From contig JACMQU010000017.1 of assembly GCA_014376805.1 (NCBI GenBank), positions 1-64,000 of the forward strand: a stretch of DNA of 64,000 nt. Reading direction: 5' to 3'. Source of the stretch: Bacteroidia bacterium. Its GTDB lineage: Bacteria; Bacteroidota; Bacteroidia; UKL13-3. The notes beneath the pieces were generated by a model. It was not told where the DNA came from and made no database searches. It was given only the letters and a program-made list of their open reading frames with translations. A program made the position numbers and the translations under genes. Position 1 is the first letter of the stretch; the number at the start of each line of letters is the position of its first letter. Below, piece by piece: positions 20,703-31,532 of the stretch.

Positions 20703-20993
20703 TCATTTATTCTTGGCATCAATTTTACCCCTGTAGGTGCTTGCAAATTTATCTCTGATCTATTCATACCTAATATTACTTTTATTAATTTTGTTGGCTA
20801 CACTGCTGCTCTCCATTCTGCTTGCTCCATTTACAGTATCAGCCCATAGGTCATCAGCGTATTTTTTTGAACCCACTATACCTGCAACTACAGAACCACT
20901 ATTTAAATTATTCCTGATATCGAAGAGACCTCCTTCTTGTTTTTTTTTCATGTTTAGCATAATTGAAGCATCCCCTTTTAAAAATGCAGCCAC
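20703..20993 (-). pseudogene. Decayed duplicate of the class III cyclase C-terminal domain
   Basis: '[50 protein letters not shown]' parallels the neighbouring '[50 protein letters not shown]'. After a frame change, 'YRGKIDAKNK*' matches 'HRGKIEAKNK'. Confidence 0.85.
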
Positions 20994-21205
20994 AGAGTTC
21001 TTGATTTACATATTAGCAAAATCGCTGCGCTACAGGAGCCTCCAAATGCTAAAGCCTTAGAAATTATTATAAAATTGAATTGATCTGTCAGCGCAGGCAT
21101 CCTGTAGCTAATTTGCCCGGAAGCACTGATACTATGTTGTTTTTTATTCCCGGCAATAAATCATTAGAATCCGGTGGACTTATCTTAGGGTCAAACCGCT
21201 GCATT

Positions 21206-21376
21206 TTATCTAACTAAACTAACGCGCGGGTTCATAAATAAAGTTAACCCATTTGTGGTTACCCAACCAGTTATTCCCTTAGTATTCCAACTTTCGAAAC
21301 TGTTATTGATAATAGAGGCAGAAATAAAACTGATGAGGCAATTTGCAATAATACAGATGGTATATTTGGTTTTCAT
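21206..21376 (-). CDS. Small secreted peptide ORF, probably a truncated N-terminus of a larger exported protein
   Basis: 57-codon ORF below the track cutoff: MKTKYTICIIANCLISFISASIINNSFESWNTKGITGWVTTNGLTLFMNPRVSLVR*. Signal-peptide-like start followed by a 'NSFE.W....GW.T' motif. Confidence 0.35.
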   Translation of the reverse strand: MKTKYTICIIANCLISFISASIINNSFESWNTKGITGWVTTNGLTLFMNPRVSLVR

Positions 21377-21732
21377 ATGGTAGGAATATTTTTCTTTTTA
21401 ACAGATATATTAAAATGAATGATTAAATAAATTTCTGATTTAGTAATATGAAAACAACGGTTCTATCTTATAAAGGTATTTATTTCTGTTTAAAAATTAT
21501 ATTATTTTATTTTTTTTTAATAGAGTAAACTATTTCTAAAAGCATATAAGTATAAACTTCTTCCTAGTAAGACTTCCTGCAATTTTATTTGTTCAATTTA
21601 AATTAAACGTTTCATCGTTACCAATAATTAATTGTAAGCATCCTTTCAAAAACTCCTATGGGTATTGAATACCCTTAATTTGGCACTATACAAACTTGTA
21701 AATAGTTATCCTTACAATAACCCAACCACTTA

Positions 21733-22575
21733 TTAAACAAATTCTATTATCCAGTTAACAACTTCCACGGCATACTTTCCATACAACATGGTATGATGAT
21801 TTCCTTCACTAATTTTTAAACTGCCGTTATTCAACATAGCAACTGCTTTCTCGGCAAGTATTACAGGAAGAATTGCTTCGCCAAGGTTATACAGTCCCGA
21901 ACCACATATAAGAAGGCAGGGTTGTCTGAGTTTGCCAAAATAAGTACCTATAGGCTCTTTACTTACACTGATCGCAATCTGCATAATCTGCGCAAGATTA
22001 GGTTTGGGTTTAACGGTTTTATTAGGATTTGTTGCAATATCAGCATCATAATAATCCTGCATATCATCATCCCAGAAAAGCATGTAGGGTGCTTTTTTTA
22101 TTTCTTTCAAATATGCTTCTTTGGATGGAAAAATTTTATCTAATCGCCTCAAAGAGGCCTGGAGCATTTCGGGTGTTCTTTTATTCATCACGGGTGCAGC
22201 ATCAAGGAAAATTACTTTAGTAAAAATGCCCGGATGCTGGTTCGCTAAATAAGAGGAAAGAAGTCCTCCATATGAATGCCCTACCAGGGTAATATTAGTT
22301 GCTTTCACATGCTTGATTAGTCCGAGCAGGTCATTAGTATGGTCCTTAAAATTATAGCCGAATGCAGGATGTGTGCTGAGACCTCTTCCTCTCATATCCG
22401 GGATAATGAGTTCGTAATGTTCACATAAACCATTTCTTACCAGGCCTTCAAATGCCCAGCAATTGGCGGTGAGTCCATGTAACAGCAATAATACTGGTTT
22501 GCCCGGATTGAGATAGTGTAAATAATGCAATCTGATACCATTTACGCTTATAATATAACTTTCTGGTTCCTGCAT
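21733..22575 (-). CDS. Alpha/beta hydrolase
   Basis: 280 aa; 'LLLLHGLTANCWAFEGL', nucleophile elbow 'VGHSYGGLLSS', 'DMRGRGLS', catalytic His region 'EGNHHTM'. Confidence 0.92.
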   Translation of the reverse strand: MQEPESYIISVNGIRLHYLHYLNPGKPVLLLLHGLTANCWAFEGLVRNGLCEHYELIIPDMRGRGLSTHPAFGYNFKDHTNDLLGLIKHVKATNITLVGHSYGGLLSSYLANQHPGIFTKVIFLDAAPVMNKRTPEMLQASLRRLDKIFPSKEAYLKEIKKAPYMLFWDDDMQDYYDADIATNPNKTVKPKPNLAQIMQIAISVSKEPIGTYFGKLRQPCLLICGSGLYNLGEAILPVILAEKAVAMLNNGSLKISEGNHHTMLYGKYAVEVVNWIIEFV

Positions 22576-22576
22576 A

Positions 22577-23347
22577 TTATTGTGCTAACCAGCCTCCCTC
22601 AACTGGTATTGATGTTCCTGTAATACATGCTGCTTCTTCAGTTGCTAGAAATGCAGCAGTTAATGCTATAGTTTCTACCGGTATAAATTCTTTAATTGCC
22701 TGTTTGCTTAACATTATTTTTTCAATTACCTCTTCTCTTGTCATGTTATGTACTTTCATTTGATCGTTAATTTGGTTTTCAACAATTGGTGTATGAACAT
22801 AACCGGGGCAAATTGCATTTGCGGTTATATTATAAGGGGCACCTTCCAGTGCAATTGTTTTAGTAAAGCCAATTAACCCATGTTTAGAAGCCACATAAGC
22901 CGATTTAAATTCGCTTGCCACAAGCCCATGTGCCGAAGATATATTTATAATTCTTCCAAATTTATTTTGTTGCATAGCTGGCCATAAGGCTTTGGTTACA
23001 ATAAAAGCTGCGGTGAGATTTATATTTATAATGGCATTCCATTTTTCTAACGGAAAATCCTGTACCGGCGAAACAAATTGAATGCCCGCATTATTTATTA
23101 AAACATCTACATGCGAGAATTTATCAAGTGTTTCTTTAACCATTTTTTCAATTTGATCCGGATATAATAAATTGCAAGGAGAAAAGTGATGTTTGATTCC
23201 AAACTGTTGTGCAATATTTCCCGCAATTTTATCTCCATCGGGTTCAAGTCCGTTAAAAATAATTTGATAGCCTTTTGCTGCAAAATTTTTCGCTATGGCC
23301 AGGCCTATGCCACTGGTACTGCCCGTAATGAGTGCCGTTTTTGTCAT
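22577..23347 (-). CDS. 3-hydroxybutyrate dehydrogenase (SDR family)
   Basis: 256 aa; 'ALITGSTSGIGLAIA', 'NNAGIQFVSPVQDFP', 'ISSAHGLVASEFKSAYVASKHGLIG'; typical 3-HB dehydrogenase C-terminus 'ACITGTSIPVEGGWLAQ'. Confidence 0.9.
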   Translation of the reverse strand: MTKTALITGSTSGIGLAIAKNFAAKGYQIIFNGLEPDGDKIAGNIAQQFGIKHHFSPCNLLYPDQIEKMVKETLDKFSHVDVLINNAGIQFVSPVQDFPLEKWNAIININLTAAFIVTKALWPAMQQNKFGRIINISSAHGLVASEFKSAYVASKHGLIGFTKTIALEGAPYNITANAICPGYVHTPIVENQINDQMKVHNMTREEVIEKIMLSKQAIKEFIPVETIALTAAFLATEEAACITGTSIPVEGGWLAQ

Positions 23348-24042
23348 GGTTATTTGTATTCTTTAAATTCTATTCGTGGGCAATTTATTGAGTTAGTCTT
23401 TATTTTCATTTATTTATTTGAAATTTATAAATTTTTCAAGTTCTGTGTTTCTCCTTAAATTCCAATAAAATAATCTCAGGTGCATTGCTTAACTGGTGTT
23501 TGTGTTTTTTTAAATTGTACCTGAAATTTAGTTAAATACAAAGTTGTTATTGCTTAAGATAAACAGAAAAAAGAGAGGAATGGAAATTGATGTTTCCGAG
23601 GTAATGCCCAACTTTGAGTAACAGCGTTTCAAATAATTTTAGCTTATTTTATTAATTTGTAATGTATGTAATAATCAGATGTCAATTCTAATTTTTCCAG
23701 TTGAATTTGGTTTTCAGTTTCCCCATTCTTTTATAATAGGTGAAGCATTAATTTTATGCAGGAATAATATGCGCAATGGTTAATAGGTGCATAGCATTTT
23801 TCTCATGTAATAGCATAGTTAAAACTTTTTTGTTTTATTTAATTTTAGCAAACAATTCATTCCATGTTTACCTTACCTTAGTTTAGTACAACGTCAATTA
23901 ATAAAAATTTTAAACCAATGCATTTCTCTATATTCAATCATCAAACCAATATTGTTATATTGGTTTAAATTAATATTGAGTAATTTATTTATCACTAGAT
24001 GCGTGCTATGTTCATATACTTCAATATATAATCACAATTTAT

Positions 24043-26262
24043 TTATCTTCTTCTTTTTCCTCTGCTTTGTGAATTCCCTTTTGCCTTTTTATCTCTTCGC
24101 TTTTTTTCGTCTTCCCAACCTTTTTTAAATTCCTTTTTTACACCTGCATCAACAAGCCCCAAATCTATCTGCCGTTTAAAAATATCAGCTGCAGTTACAA
24201 TTACATTTATCTGATCGCCCAGTTGAAATTTCCTTCTGGTGCGCCTCCCAATAATCCAATGATTGTTTTCATCATATTCATAAAAATCGTCTCCCATATT
24301 ATTCAGTCTCAACATCCCTTCAGCTTTGTACTTGCTAATCTCAATATATATTCCCCATTCTGTTACACCCGAAATAATTCCTTCAAATTCATCACCGATA
24401 TAACCACTAATATATTCTACCTGTTTGTATCTTACTGAAGCCCGTTCTGCATCGGCAGCTTTAATTTCCATTTCCGAAGATTGCTTACACATCACTTCAT
24501 AATGTGCCTGATCTGCTGATTTGCCTTTATTGAGGTAACTAAAAAGTAAGCGGTGAACCATCAGATCCGGATACCGGCGGATAGGGGAGGTGAAGTGAGT
24601 ATAGTGATCAAATGCCAGACCGTAATGCATTGATTTTTTTGTGCCGTAATACGCTTTACTCATTGTGCGGATAGCCTGACTTTGTACAAGATTTTGTTCA
24701 GGCTTACCTTCTACTTCTAATAACAGGTTATTAAATGATTGAGAGATGCTTTTGTGTGATTGCAATAAAATTTTATATCCAAAACGGCTCGCAAAAATAT
24801 TAAACATCTTTAGTTTGTCTTCGTTTGGTGGTTCATGAATCCTGTAAACAAAGGTTTTTTTCTGATCGCCCTTTCCTTGTGCATCGCCATACTCAGCTAC
24901 TTTTCGGTTTGCTAATAACATAAACTCTTCAATTAATTTATGGGCATCTTTACGTATTTTCACATACAAATCAATTGGTTTAAAATTTTCATCCAACCTA
25001 AATTTTACTTCCTGGGTCTCAAAACTTATGGCTCCTTTACTGAACCGTTTTTCTTTTAATTTTTTTGCCAAACCATTTAAGGTATTTAGTTCTGTTGCCA
25101 GGTCGCCTTCTTTACTTTCAAGTCGCTCCTGTGCTTCTTCATAACTAAACCTTCTTTGCGAATGAATAACAGTTTTACCATACCAGGTATCAAGTACTTC
25201 AGCCGCTTCATTCATTTTTAACACCACAGAAAAAGTTAATTTATCTTCATTGGGTCGTAGTGAACACAAGCCATTTGATAATTTTTCAGGTAGCATTGGT
25301 ATTGTGCGATCCACTAAATATATAGAGGTGCCACGTTTAAATGCCTCTTCATCGAGTTTACTTCCTTCAGGTATATAATGTGCTACATCTGCAATGTGCA
25401 CGCCAATCTCATAAATCCCTTCCTCCAGTATCTTAAAAGAAATTGCATCGTCAAAATCTTTTGCATCTTCCGGATCAATTGTAAACGTTAAAGTATTACG
25501 AAAATCTTTTCTTTTAAGGAGTTCATCTTTGCTGATTTTGTCTGGTATTGCATTTGCTTCATTCTCCACCTCCTTAGGAAAATGTATTGCAAATCCATAT
25601 TCAATAACAATGGCGTTCATTTCTGTTTCATGTTGGCCGGGTTTGCCCAGTACTTCAATTATTTCACCAAACGGGTTTTCATTCTCAGCAGACCATTCTG
25701 TAATTCTTGCAATGGCTTTATCTCCTTGTTTGGCTGAACCCATTTTATCTAATGGAATAAATATATTCGTTTGCATCTTCTTATCATCTGGTACAAGAAA
25801 TGCGTAATTGAAATGAGCCTGAATTACACCTGCAAATTGTGTTTTGTTACGCTCAAGTACTTCAATAATTTCACCACTTTGCTTACCATTATTTTGATGT
25901 GCAAACAAGGATACTTTTACTTTATCTCCATTTAAAGCAGTATTCTTATGTTCAGATGAAATATAAATATCATCCTTACCGTCATCAGGCACCACAAAGG
26001 CAGCACCCCGTTGCGTCATATCAACCTTGCCTGTAACAAATTGGTGTATGAATAGGGTTACATAACGGCCGGTGTCAATTTCTTCAATCAGTTTTTCTGC
26101 CACCAGTTGCTTAAGTGCTTTTAAAATTTCATTTTTACCTTCACTGCTATCTATCTCTAAACGTTTTGCTATTTGTTTGTAATTCAGAATTTTCCTTCCG
26201 GCTTCCGAAAAAACATTTTGTATCGTAGTTTTTAATTTATTAAGATCATTCTTTTTGGCCAT
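24043..26262 (-). CDS. rnr: Ribonuclease R
   Basis: 739 aa; 'FTIDPEDAKDFDDAISF', 'GVHIADVAHYIPEGS...RGTSIYLVDRTIPMLPEKLSNGLCSL', C-terminal S1 domain and basic tail. Confidence 0.95.
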   Translation of the reverse strand: MAKKNDLNKLKTTIQNVFSEAGRKILNYKQIAKRLEIDSSEGKNEILKALKQLVAEKLIEEIDTGRYVTLFIHQFVTGKVDMTQRGAAFVVPDDGKDDIYISSEHKNTALNGDKVKVSLFAHQNNGKQSGEIIEVLERNKTQFAGVIQAHFNYAFLVPDDKKMQTNIFIPLDKMGSAKQGDKAIARITEWSAENENPFGEIIEVLGKPGQHETEMNAIVIEYGFAIHFPKEVENEANAIPDKISKDELLKRKDFRNTLTFTIDPEDAKDFDDAISFKILEEGIYEIGVHIADVAHYIPEGSKLDEEAFKRGTSIYLVDRTIPMLPEKLSNGLCSLRPNEDKLTFSVVLKMNEAAEVLDTWYGKTVIHSQRRFSYEEAQERLESKEGDLATELNTLNGLAKKLKEKRFSKGAISFETQEVKFRLDENFKPIDLYVKIRKDAHKLIEEFMLLANRKVAEYGDAQGKGDQKKTFVYRIHEPPNEDKLKMFNIFASRFGYKILLQSHKSISQSFNNLLLEVEGKPEQNLVQSQAIRTMSKAYYGTKKSMHYGLAFDHYTHFTSPIRRYPDLMVHRLLFSYLNKGKSADQAHYEVMCKQSSEMEIKAADAERASVRYKQVEYISGYIGDEFEGIISGVTEWGIYIEISKYKAEGMLRLNNMGDDFYEYDENNHWIIGRRTRRKFQLGDQINVIVTAADIFKRQIDLGLVDAGVKKEFKKGWEDEKKRRDKKAKGNSQSRGKRRR

Positions 26263-26445
26263 ATTGTTTATTTTTATCCTTTATCAAATTAACGCTTTTT
26301 TTATTTGGAATAAAACACCTTCAAATAAGTGATAACTGCCTTATGCTTCCTCTTTTTTTCTCATCCTTCTCTGTGGTTAAAAATCATTACCTGCAGCCAT
26401 ACAATGTTTAAGAGAAAATGTATTCACTAAACGGAATATTTTCAA

Positions 26446-26877
26446 TTAAATAGCTTCTGCAAATAATTTCCTAAATGCCTCGGGAACTTCAACAGTTTCT
26501 TTTTTATCGTAATCAAAGCATACCATACCTGTTTTTGCTTCGCACACAATTTCACTGTCATTTAAACGAGTAAAACGGTAAATTAAATCAAAGCTTTTTG
26601 ATCCAAAGGCAACGGCAGTTACAGCAATGGTCAGTGCATCACCATAAAAACATTCGTGTTTAAAAACGATGGCAGTATCGCCCATTATAACACCTTTACC
26701 TCCTAAGTTTTTTTCGCTGAAACCATAATGCATAAAAAACTGCATTCTTGCTTCCTGCATAAACTCCAGGTAAACATGGTTAGCAAGGTGATTGCCATAA
26801 TTAATATCAGCAATCCTTATATTTATTTGTGTAAAAAATGGAAATTCTTCCGGGATGTTTATTTTAACTCTTGCCAT
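26446..26877 (-). CDS. Acyl-CoA thioesterase, 4HBT/YbgC-like
   Basis: 143 aa; 'IRIADINYGNHLANHVYLEFMQEARMQFF'. Confidence 0.85.
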   Translation of the reverse strand: MARVKINIPEEFPFFTQINIRIADINYGNHLANHVYLEFMQEARMQFFMHYGFSEKNLGGKGVIMGDTAIVFKHECFYGDALTIAVTAVAFGSKSFDLIYRFTRLNDSEIVCEAKTGMVCFDYDKKETVEVPEAFRKLFAEAI

Positions 26878-26992
26878 TTGTTATTTTAAAAATGCAAGAT
26901 GATGGTAAAATTCTATTGGTTCAAATAATATTTTTTAACAACAAAAGATTTATGTCTATGCCATAAATTATAATTTCCATATCTTTGAGCAT

Positions 26993-28072
26993 ATGAGAAA
27001 ATACCTTCTTTCGCTATTGCCTGTTTTATTCTTTTTGTGTGCAAATGCACAAGTTAAACTTACCTTGCTTGACAGCACAACTTTCCGTTCCGGTAAAGGC
27101 GTAATCCTTTCTAAAACATCTTTTAGGGGCTTAAGTGTGGTGAGTAAAAAAGTTATCTGGGTTAGCGGTAACAGAGGAACTTATGGCAGAAGCACTAATG
27201 GCGGTAAGAGCTTTTTTTTTACTCAACTTGATGATTATAATAAAATTGATTTCAGGGATATTGAAGCCTTTGATGCTAAGAATGCTGTTATGATGAGCAG
27301 TGGTTCTCCTGCATACATTTTAAAAACAACAGATGGGGGAGCAACCTGGAAAGAAGTATATAAAAATACCCGACCGGATATTTTCCTGGATGCAATGGAT
27401 TTTTGGGACAAGAAGCACGGTATGATAGTAGGCGATCCAATAGATCATCATTTTGTATTGCTCGAAACAAAAGATGGCGGAAACTCTTGGGCAGCATTAG
27501 ATACAGTGCATACTCCTTTTGCCGGTTTAAGTGAGGCAGTATTTGCAGCCAGTGGTACAAGTTTAAGGTGCTTTAATAAAAACGAATTCGGATTTGTAAC
27601 TGGTGGCGAACAATCACGGTTCATCCATGGCATTCCTCAGGATAACTATTTTACCTGGATACAACAGTTAGTTCCTGTGCGCCAGGGCAAAAGTTCGCAA
27701 GGTGCCTTTTCTTTTGCTATTGATGGAAAACTTGTGATCGTTGCCGGCGGGGATTACCAGCTCGATACATCAGCAAACAGTGTATGTGCCGTCACCTTAA
27801 ATTATGAACTGGATGCTTTTATATCGGTGCCTCCTATTGTTAGATTTACTGGTTATCGCTCCTGCGTAGAAATATTAGACAAAGACTTTACGTTAGCCTG
27901 TGGTTCAACAGGAGTGGATTTAAGCAGAATTTTATACCCGTCTATAACTGTTCCACACCCTGTTATAAAAATAAGTAAAGAAGCATTTAATGTGGTACGC
28001 AAAAGTAAAAAGGGAAAAGCCATTTATATTGCCGGAAATAAAGGCCACATCGGTCGTATTATTCGTTTGTGA
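26993..28072 (+). CDS. Secreted YCF48/BNR-type beta-propeller protein
   Basis: Signal peptide; 'FRGLSVVSKKVIWVSGNRGTYGRSTNGGKSFFFTQLD', 'ILKTTDGGATWKEVY', 'LLETKDGGNSW' repeats. Confidence 0.85.
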   Translation: MRKYLLSLLPVLFFLCANAQVKLTLLDSTTFRSGKGVILSKTSFRGLSVVSKKVIWVSGNRGTYGRSTNGGKSFFFTQLDDYNKIDFRDIEAFDAKNAVMMSSGSPAYILKTTDGGATWKEVYKNTRPDIFLDAMDFWDKKHGMIVGDPIDHHFVLLETKDGGNSWAALDTVHTPFAGLSEAVFAASGTSLRCFNKNEFGFVTGGEQSRFIHGIPQDNYFTWIQQLVPVRQGKSSQGAFSFAIDGKLVIVAGGDYQLDTSANSVCAVTLNYELDAFISVPPIVRFTGYRSCVEILDKDFTLACGSTGVDLSRILYPSITVPHPVIKISKEAFNVVRKSKKGKAIYIAGNKGHIGRIIRL

Positions 28073-28090
28073 AAACCTTGCACACGTTGC

Positions 28091-29518
28091 CTATTTCAGC
28101 ACTTCTGCTTTAGTTGCTTCAAGTATTTTCATCGCATTCTCATCATTATTACTTTCGCTGTACACCCTTAATACCGGCTCAGTTCCACTGGCACGTATCA
28201 TTACCCATTCACCATTACCCAAATGAAATTTAAAGCCATCTATGGTTTCTGTTTTTTCTATTTTGTATGAACCAAATGTAGTGTATTTACCCGCCAGGCA
28301 ATTTGCCAATACCTTTTGTTTTATCTCTTCTGTAATATGCAAATCAATTCGGCCCATTGCAAAACTGCCAACAACAGCATATACTTCCTTAATAAGTTCG
28401 TCTAAACTTTTACCTGTGCTTGCCATAAATTCCCATAAGGTAAGTCCTATCCATATTCCGTCGCGTTCAGGAATAAAACCTTTAATGGCAATACCACCAC
28501 TTTCTTCACCACCTACCAGCACATTTTCGGTAACCATTTTTTCGCAAATGTATTTAAAACCTATCTTAGTAATTTCAATCTCCAGTCCATAAGCTTTAGC
28601 CAACTGGGTAATTTTTGAAGTGGCACTAAATGTAGTAATCACCTTGCCATCCATGCCTTTGTATTTGTGCAGATAATGCACCAGAAGTAGAATAATATGA
28701 TGCGAATCAACAAATTTTCCTGCTTTATTATACAAGCCAATGCGGTCTGCATCACCATCAGTAACAAGTCCGCAATCAATGTCTTCACTAATACGTATTA
28801 ATTCCCTGAACTCGCTTAAATTTTTGTCTATAGGTTCAGGAGCTTGCCCTTCAAAGCCCGGGTTATAATCGCAATGCAATAAGGTAATCTCCGGAAATAA
28901 CCTTCGCATTACATTTTGTCCTGCACCAAACATCGCATCATAAGCAAATTCCATTTTTGATGCTTTGATAGTTTTAAGGTCAAACTTACTTTCCACTTCT
29001 TCTACATACATTGTTTCCAGGTCAACATATTCTAGCATACCCTTATCAATATATTCCTGTAATGGTTTTATATCTGCGGTAACTGTTTCAGGTATTGCAT
29101 TCTCAACTGCGTCAATTACAGCCGGACTGCTTGGCCCGCCATAATGTGCCTTTAGTTTGAACCCATTGTACGTTGGTGGGTTATGACTTGCAGTTATAAT
29201 TATACCAAGTGATGCATTAAGCTTAACAGCACCCAGGCTAATCATGGGTGTTGATACATACCCTTTCGACATTTTTACTTTGATCCCATTGGCACACATA
29301 ATGCGTGCTGTGTTTTCGGCAAATAATTCTCCAGCAAAACGACAATCATGACCCACGATAACCATTGGATCTTTTTTAAAATTTTCTTTTATATAGCTGG
29401 CAGTTCCCTGTGCAACACGTTTAACATTTTCAACAGTAAATTCATCGGCTATAATTCCTCTCCAGCCATCAGTTCCAAATTTTATTACGTACATGCATTT
29501 ATTTTTAATGGCACGCAA
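28091..29518 (-). CDS. Phosphoglucomutase/phosphomannomutase family protein
   Basis: 475 aa; 'KFGTDGWRGIIADEFTVENV', 'IIITASHNPPTYNGFKLK', 'VTDGDADRIGLYN', 'GGEESGG', 'RASGTEPVLRVYSE'. Confidence 0.93.
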   Translation of the reverse strand: MRAIKNKCMYVIKFGTDGWRGIIADEFTVENVKRVAQGTASYIKENFKKDPMVIVGHDCRFAGELFAENTARIMCANGIKVKMSKGYVSTPMISLGAVKLNASLGIIITASHNPPTYNGFKLKAHYGGPSSPAVIDAVENAIPETVTADIKPLQEYIDKGMLEYVDLETMYVEEVESKFDLKTIKASKMEFAYDAMFGAGQNVMRRLFPEITLLHCDYNPGFEGQAPEPIDKNLSEFRELIRISEDIDCGLVTDGDADRIGLYNKAGKFVDSHHIILLLVHYLHKYKGMDGKVITTFSATSKITQLAKAYGLEIEITKIGFKYICEKMVTENVLVGGEESGGIAIKGFIPERDGIWIGLTLWEFMASTGKSLDELIKEVYAVVGSFAMGRIDLHITEEIKQKVLANCLAGKYTTFGSYKIEKTETIDGFKFHLGNGEWVMIRASGTEPVLRVYSESNNDENAMKILEATKAEVLK

Positions 29519-29593
29519 TTTATGTGAAAAGGCACAGATTGCAAATTATGAAAATAAGCAGGGAAAATGATTATAATAAACCAATGAATTTTA

Positions 29594-30952
29594 TTACCCG
29601 GCTTTTGCTGTTTTGTTTCTGTAACTCGCGGTCTCTGTAATAATCAGGATTGCCGAAAACAATAGCAACCATTCTATTCTGGTATTGTATCTGCTTCCAG
29701 CAGATGCAATTGAAACAACTAACATATTACCAAAATAATAGAGCAGGGTGCAAAAAGCAAATGCACTTGATAAGGGTCGGCTTTTGCCGGTTATCAGCAA
29801 ATAAATAATTATAATGAATGATAAGATTCCAAAAATAAGGTAAACCATATTCAGGATGTTAAACGGGGCATCTAATTTTCCCTGACATTGCCTGGCGGCA
29901 AGGAATGCATTTTCTTCTTCCTTAAAATGATTGGCAATTTCCCAACCGGGCGGGGTTTCTTTTCCAAAAGGAATAAACTCACAACCAACTTTATGTAGTA
30001 TGAGTTGATACAAAATTGTCTGACAGTAATAGCTAAAAAATAATTGCAGATATTTAGGAGTTAATAATATGTTTGTATTGATAGCCTTATACTCTTCTGC
30101 ATTTTTTTCCCACCCGCCTAAACGATACAATGGACTTTCTGATTTCCATAAAAAATCTGAGCCTGCTTGCGGAAGACTGTCTTTGTAATTGCAAAGTCTG
30201 TAAGCTTTATTTTCACAATTGTCATCAAGGTAAGCCTTTAGTGATCCATTTTCAACATTTCTTGCAGTTATAAATAAATGGCCTGCTTTTGTGGTCACAA
30301 ATTCTCCGCTAAACAACCAATGTATGGTGGGTGTAAATACAAAATTTAATAGTACAACAAAGTAACCTATCCTGATTTGATTCCAACTAAAAAAATGTTT
30401 GAAAGCAGGTATAAGCAATTTGCAAATAACCAATACAATTAATATAAATAAATGGCCCGGCGCATTGGTAAGATGCATGGATGTGAAAAACAAATACGTT
30501 AGGCTACTGGCTAAAAAAATTATTTTATTTCTAACAGGAATGTACATCAGCAAAAATAAAAGTAAGTATGCCAAAGCCGAAAAATGATCCGCCATTATAA
30601 AGGTAGTAAACCAGGTTAGGCTGCTAAATAAGGAAAGCATTACAATTGATATAATATAAACCCTTGTTTTACACCTCACTGATTTAAATATTGCATCAAT
30701 CATTAACCATATTAAACTACTGGCAAGTAATGCTTGTGCAAAAACAGTAAACCACAGGCTTGATGCAAGGCTGCTGTGTCTAACAAATAATCCGTAAGTT
30801 AGGGGCCTGTCTATCGGAACTTTTCCTTCAAATCCACTATAAATATAAGTACCGGTATCTGAATATATATAGGGGTATCCGTTATATAAAGCCGGTAAAA
30901 GCAATACAACTGTTGCAATTAAAATTATGAATATAACATTCAGGTACTTCAT
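29594..30952 (-). CDS. Polytopic membrane protein, unknown function
   Basis: 452 aa, about 10 or more hydrophobic segments; 'YIYSDTGTYIYSGFEGKVPIDRPLTYGLF' near the N-terminus suggests a GT-C-like or related membrane fold. Confidence 0.65.
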   Translation of the reverse strand: MKYLNVIFIILIATVVLLLPALYNGYPYIYSDTGTYIYSGFEGKVPIDRPLTYGLFVRHSSLASSLWFTVFAQALLASSLIWLMIDAIFKSVRCKTRVYIISIVMLSLFSSLTWFTTFIMADHFSALAYLLLFLLMYIPVRNKIIFLASSLTYLFFTSMHLTNAPGHLFILIVLVICKLLIPAFKHFFSWNQIRIGYFVVLLNFVFTPTIHWLFSGEFVTTKAGHLFITARNVENGSLKAYLDDNCENKAYRLCNYKDSLPQAGSDFLWKSESPLYRLGGWEKNAEEYKAINTNILLTPKYLQLFFSYYCQTILYQLILHKVGCEFIPFGKETPPGWEIANHFKEEENAFLAARQCQGKLDAPFNILNMVYLIFGILSFIIIIYLLITGKSRPLSSAFAFCTLLYYFGNMLVVSIASAGSRYNTRIEWLLLFSAILIITETASYRNKTAKAG

Positions 30953-31532
30953 TTATTCCTCTTTAGCCGGTACTAAACTTTATTTGGTACAAAATTCAGG
31001 TTATTTTAAGGAGAGCAATTTAATAAAGGATAAGATATTCTCAATGTCTTTACTTACATCCCCAAAACACTGGTGTCTCAGGCAGGTTTACAAAATCTCC
31101 TGAATTTTTATGCGGCCGCTTACCTGTTTATTAGACCTTAAACTTTATACTTTAAAAGTAATCTTAAACCCATCAAAATTTTCAGTTACTATATTGTTTT
31201 TACATTTGTTAAATGTTAACCCGCTAACTAAAGTAAAGATTTTTATTCTGTTTTGTTCGTAAACAAATTACTTCATGTTCGTTTTATAATTGTTTAAACT
31301 TTCTTATGTCTTAAATGAGTTTCATAAACTTGTTTCCAAAAAATTTAACTATTTATATTTTGTTTTAATAAAATTGGGTTAACCAATATAAATATGCTGT
31401 TTCTTCACTTCCCAATTTATTGTTTTTAATCGCTGATTTAGGCAGACCAAACATATTTCAAATATAAGTTATACTTTAAAAAAAAGCCTATAAATAAGGT
31501 AGAACCAGGTTCCGGATAATTTGCTAAAAAAA

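Noticed and set aside
26330-26400. Spacer motif (ttctctgtggttaaaaatcatt) resembling 13050-13080 (ttccgccgtggttaaaaaaaaac)
   Set aside because: Similarity is short and partly low complexity; not enough to call a dispersed repeat from this window alone.
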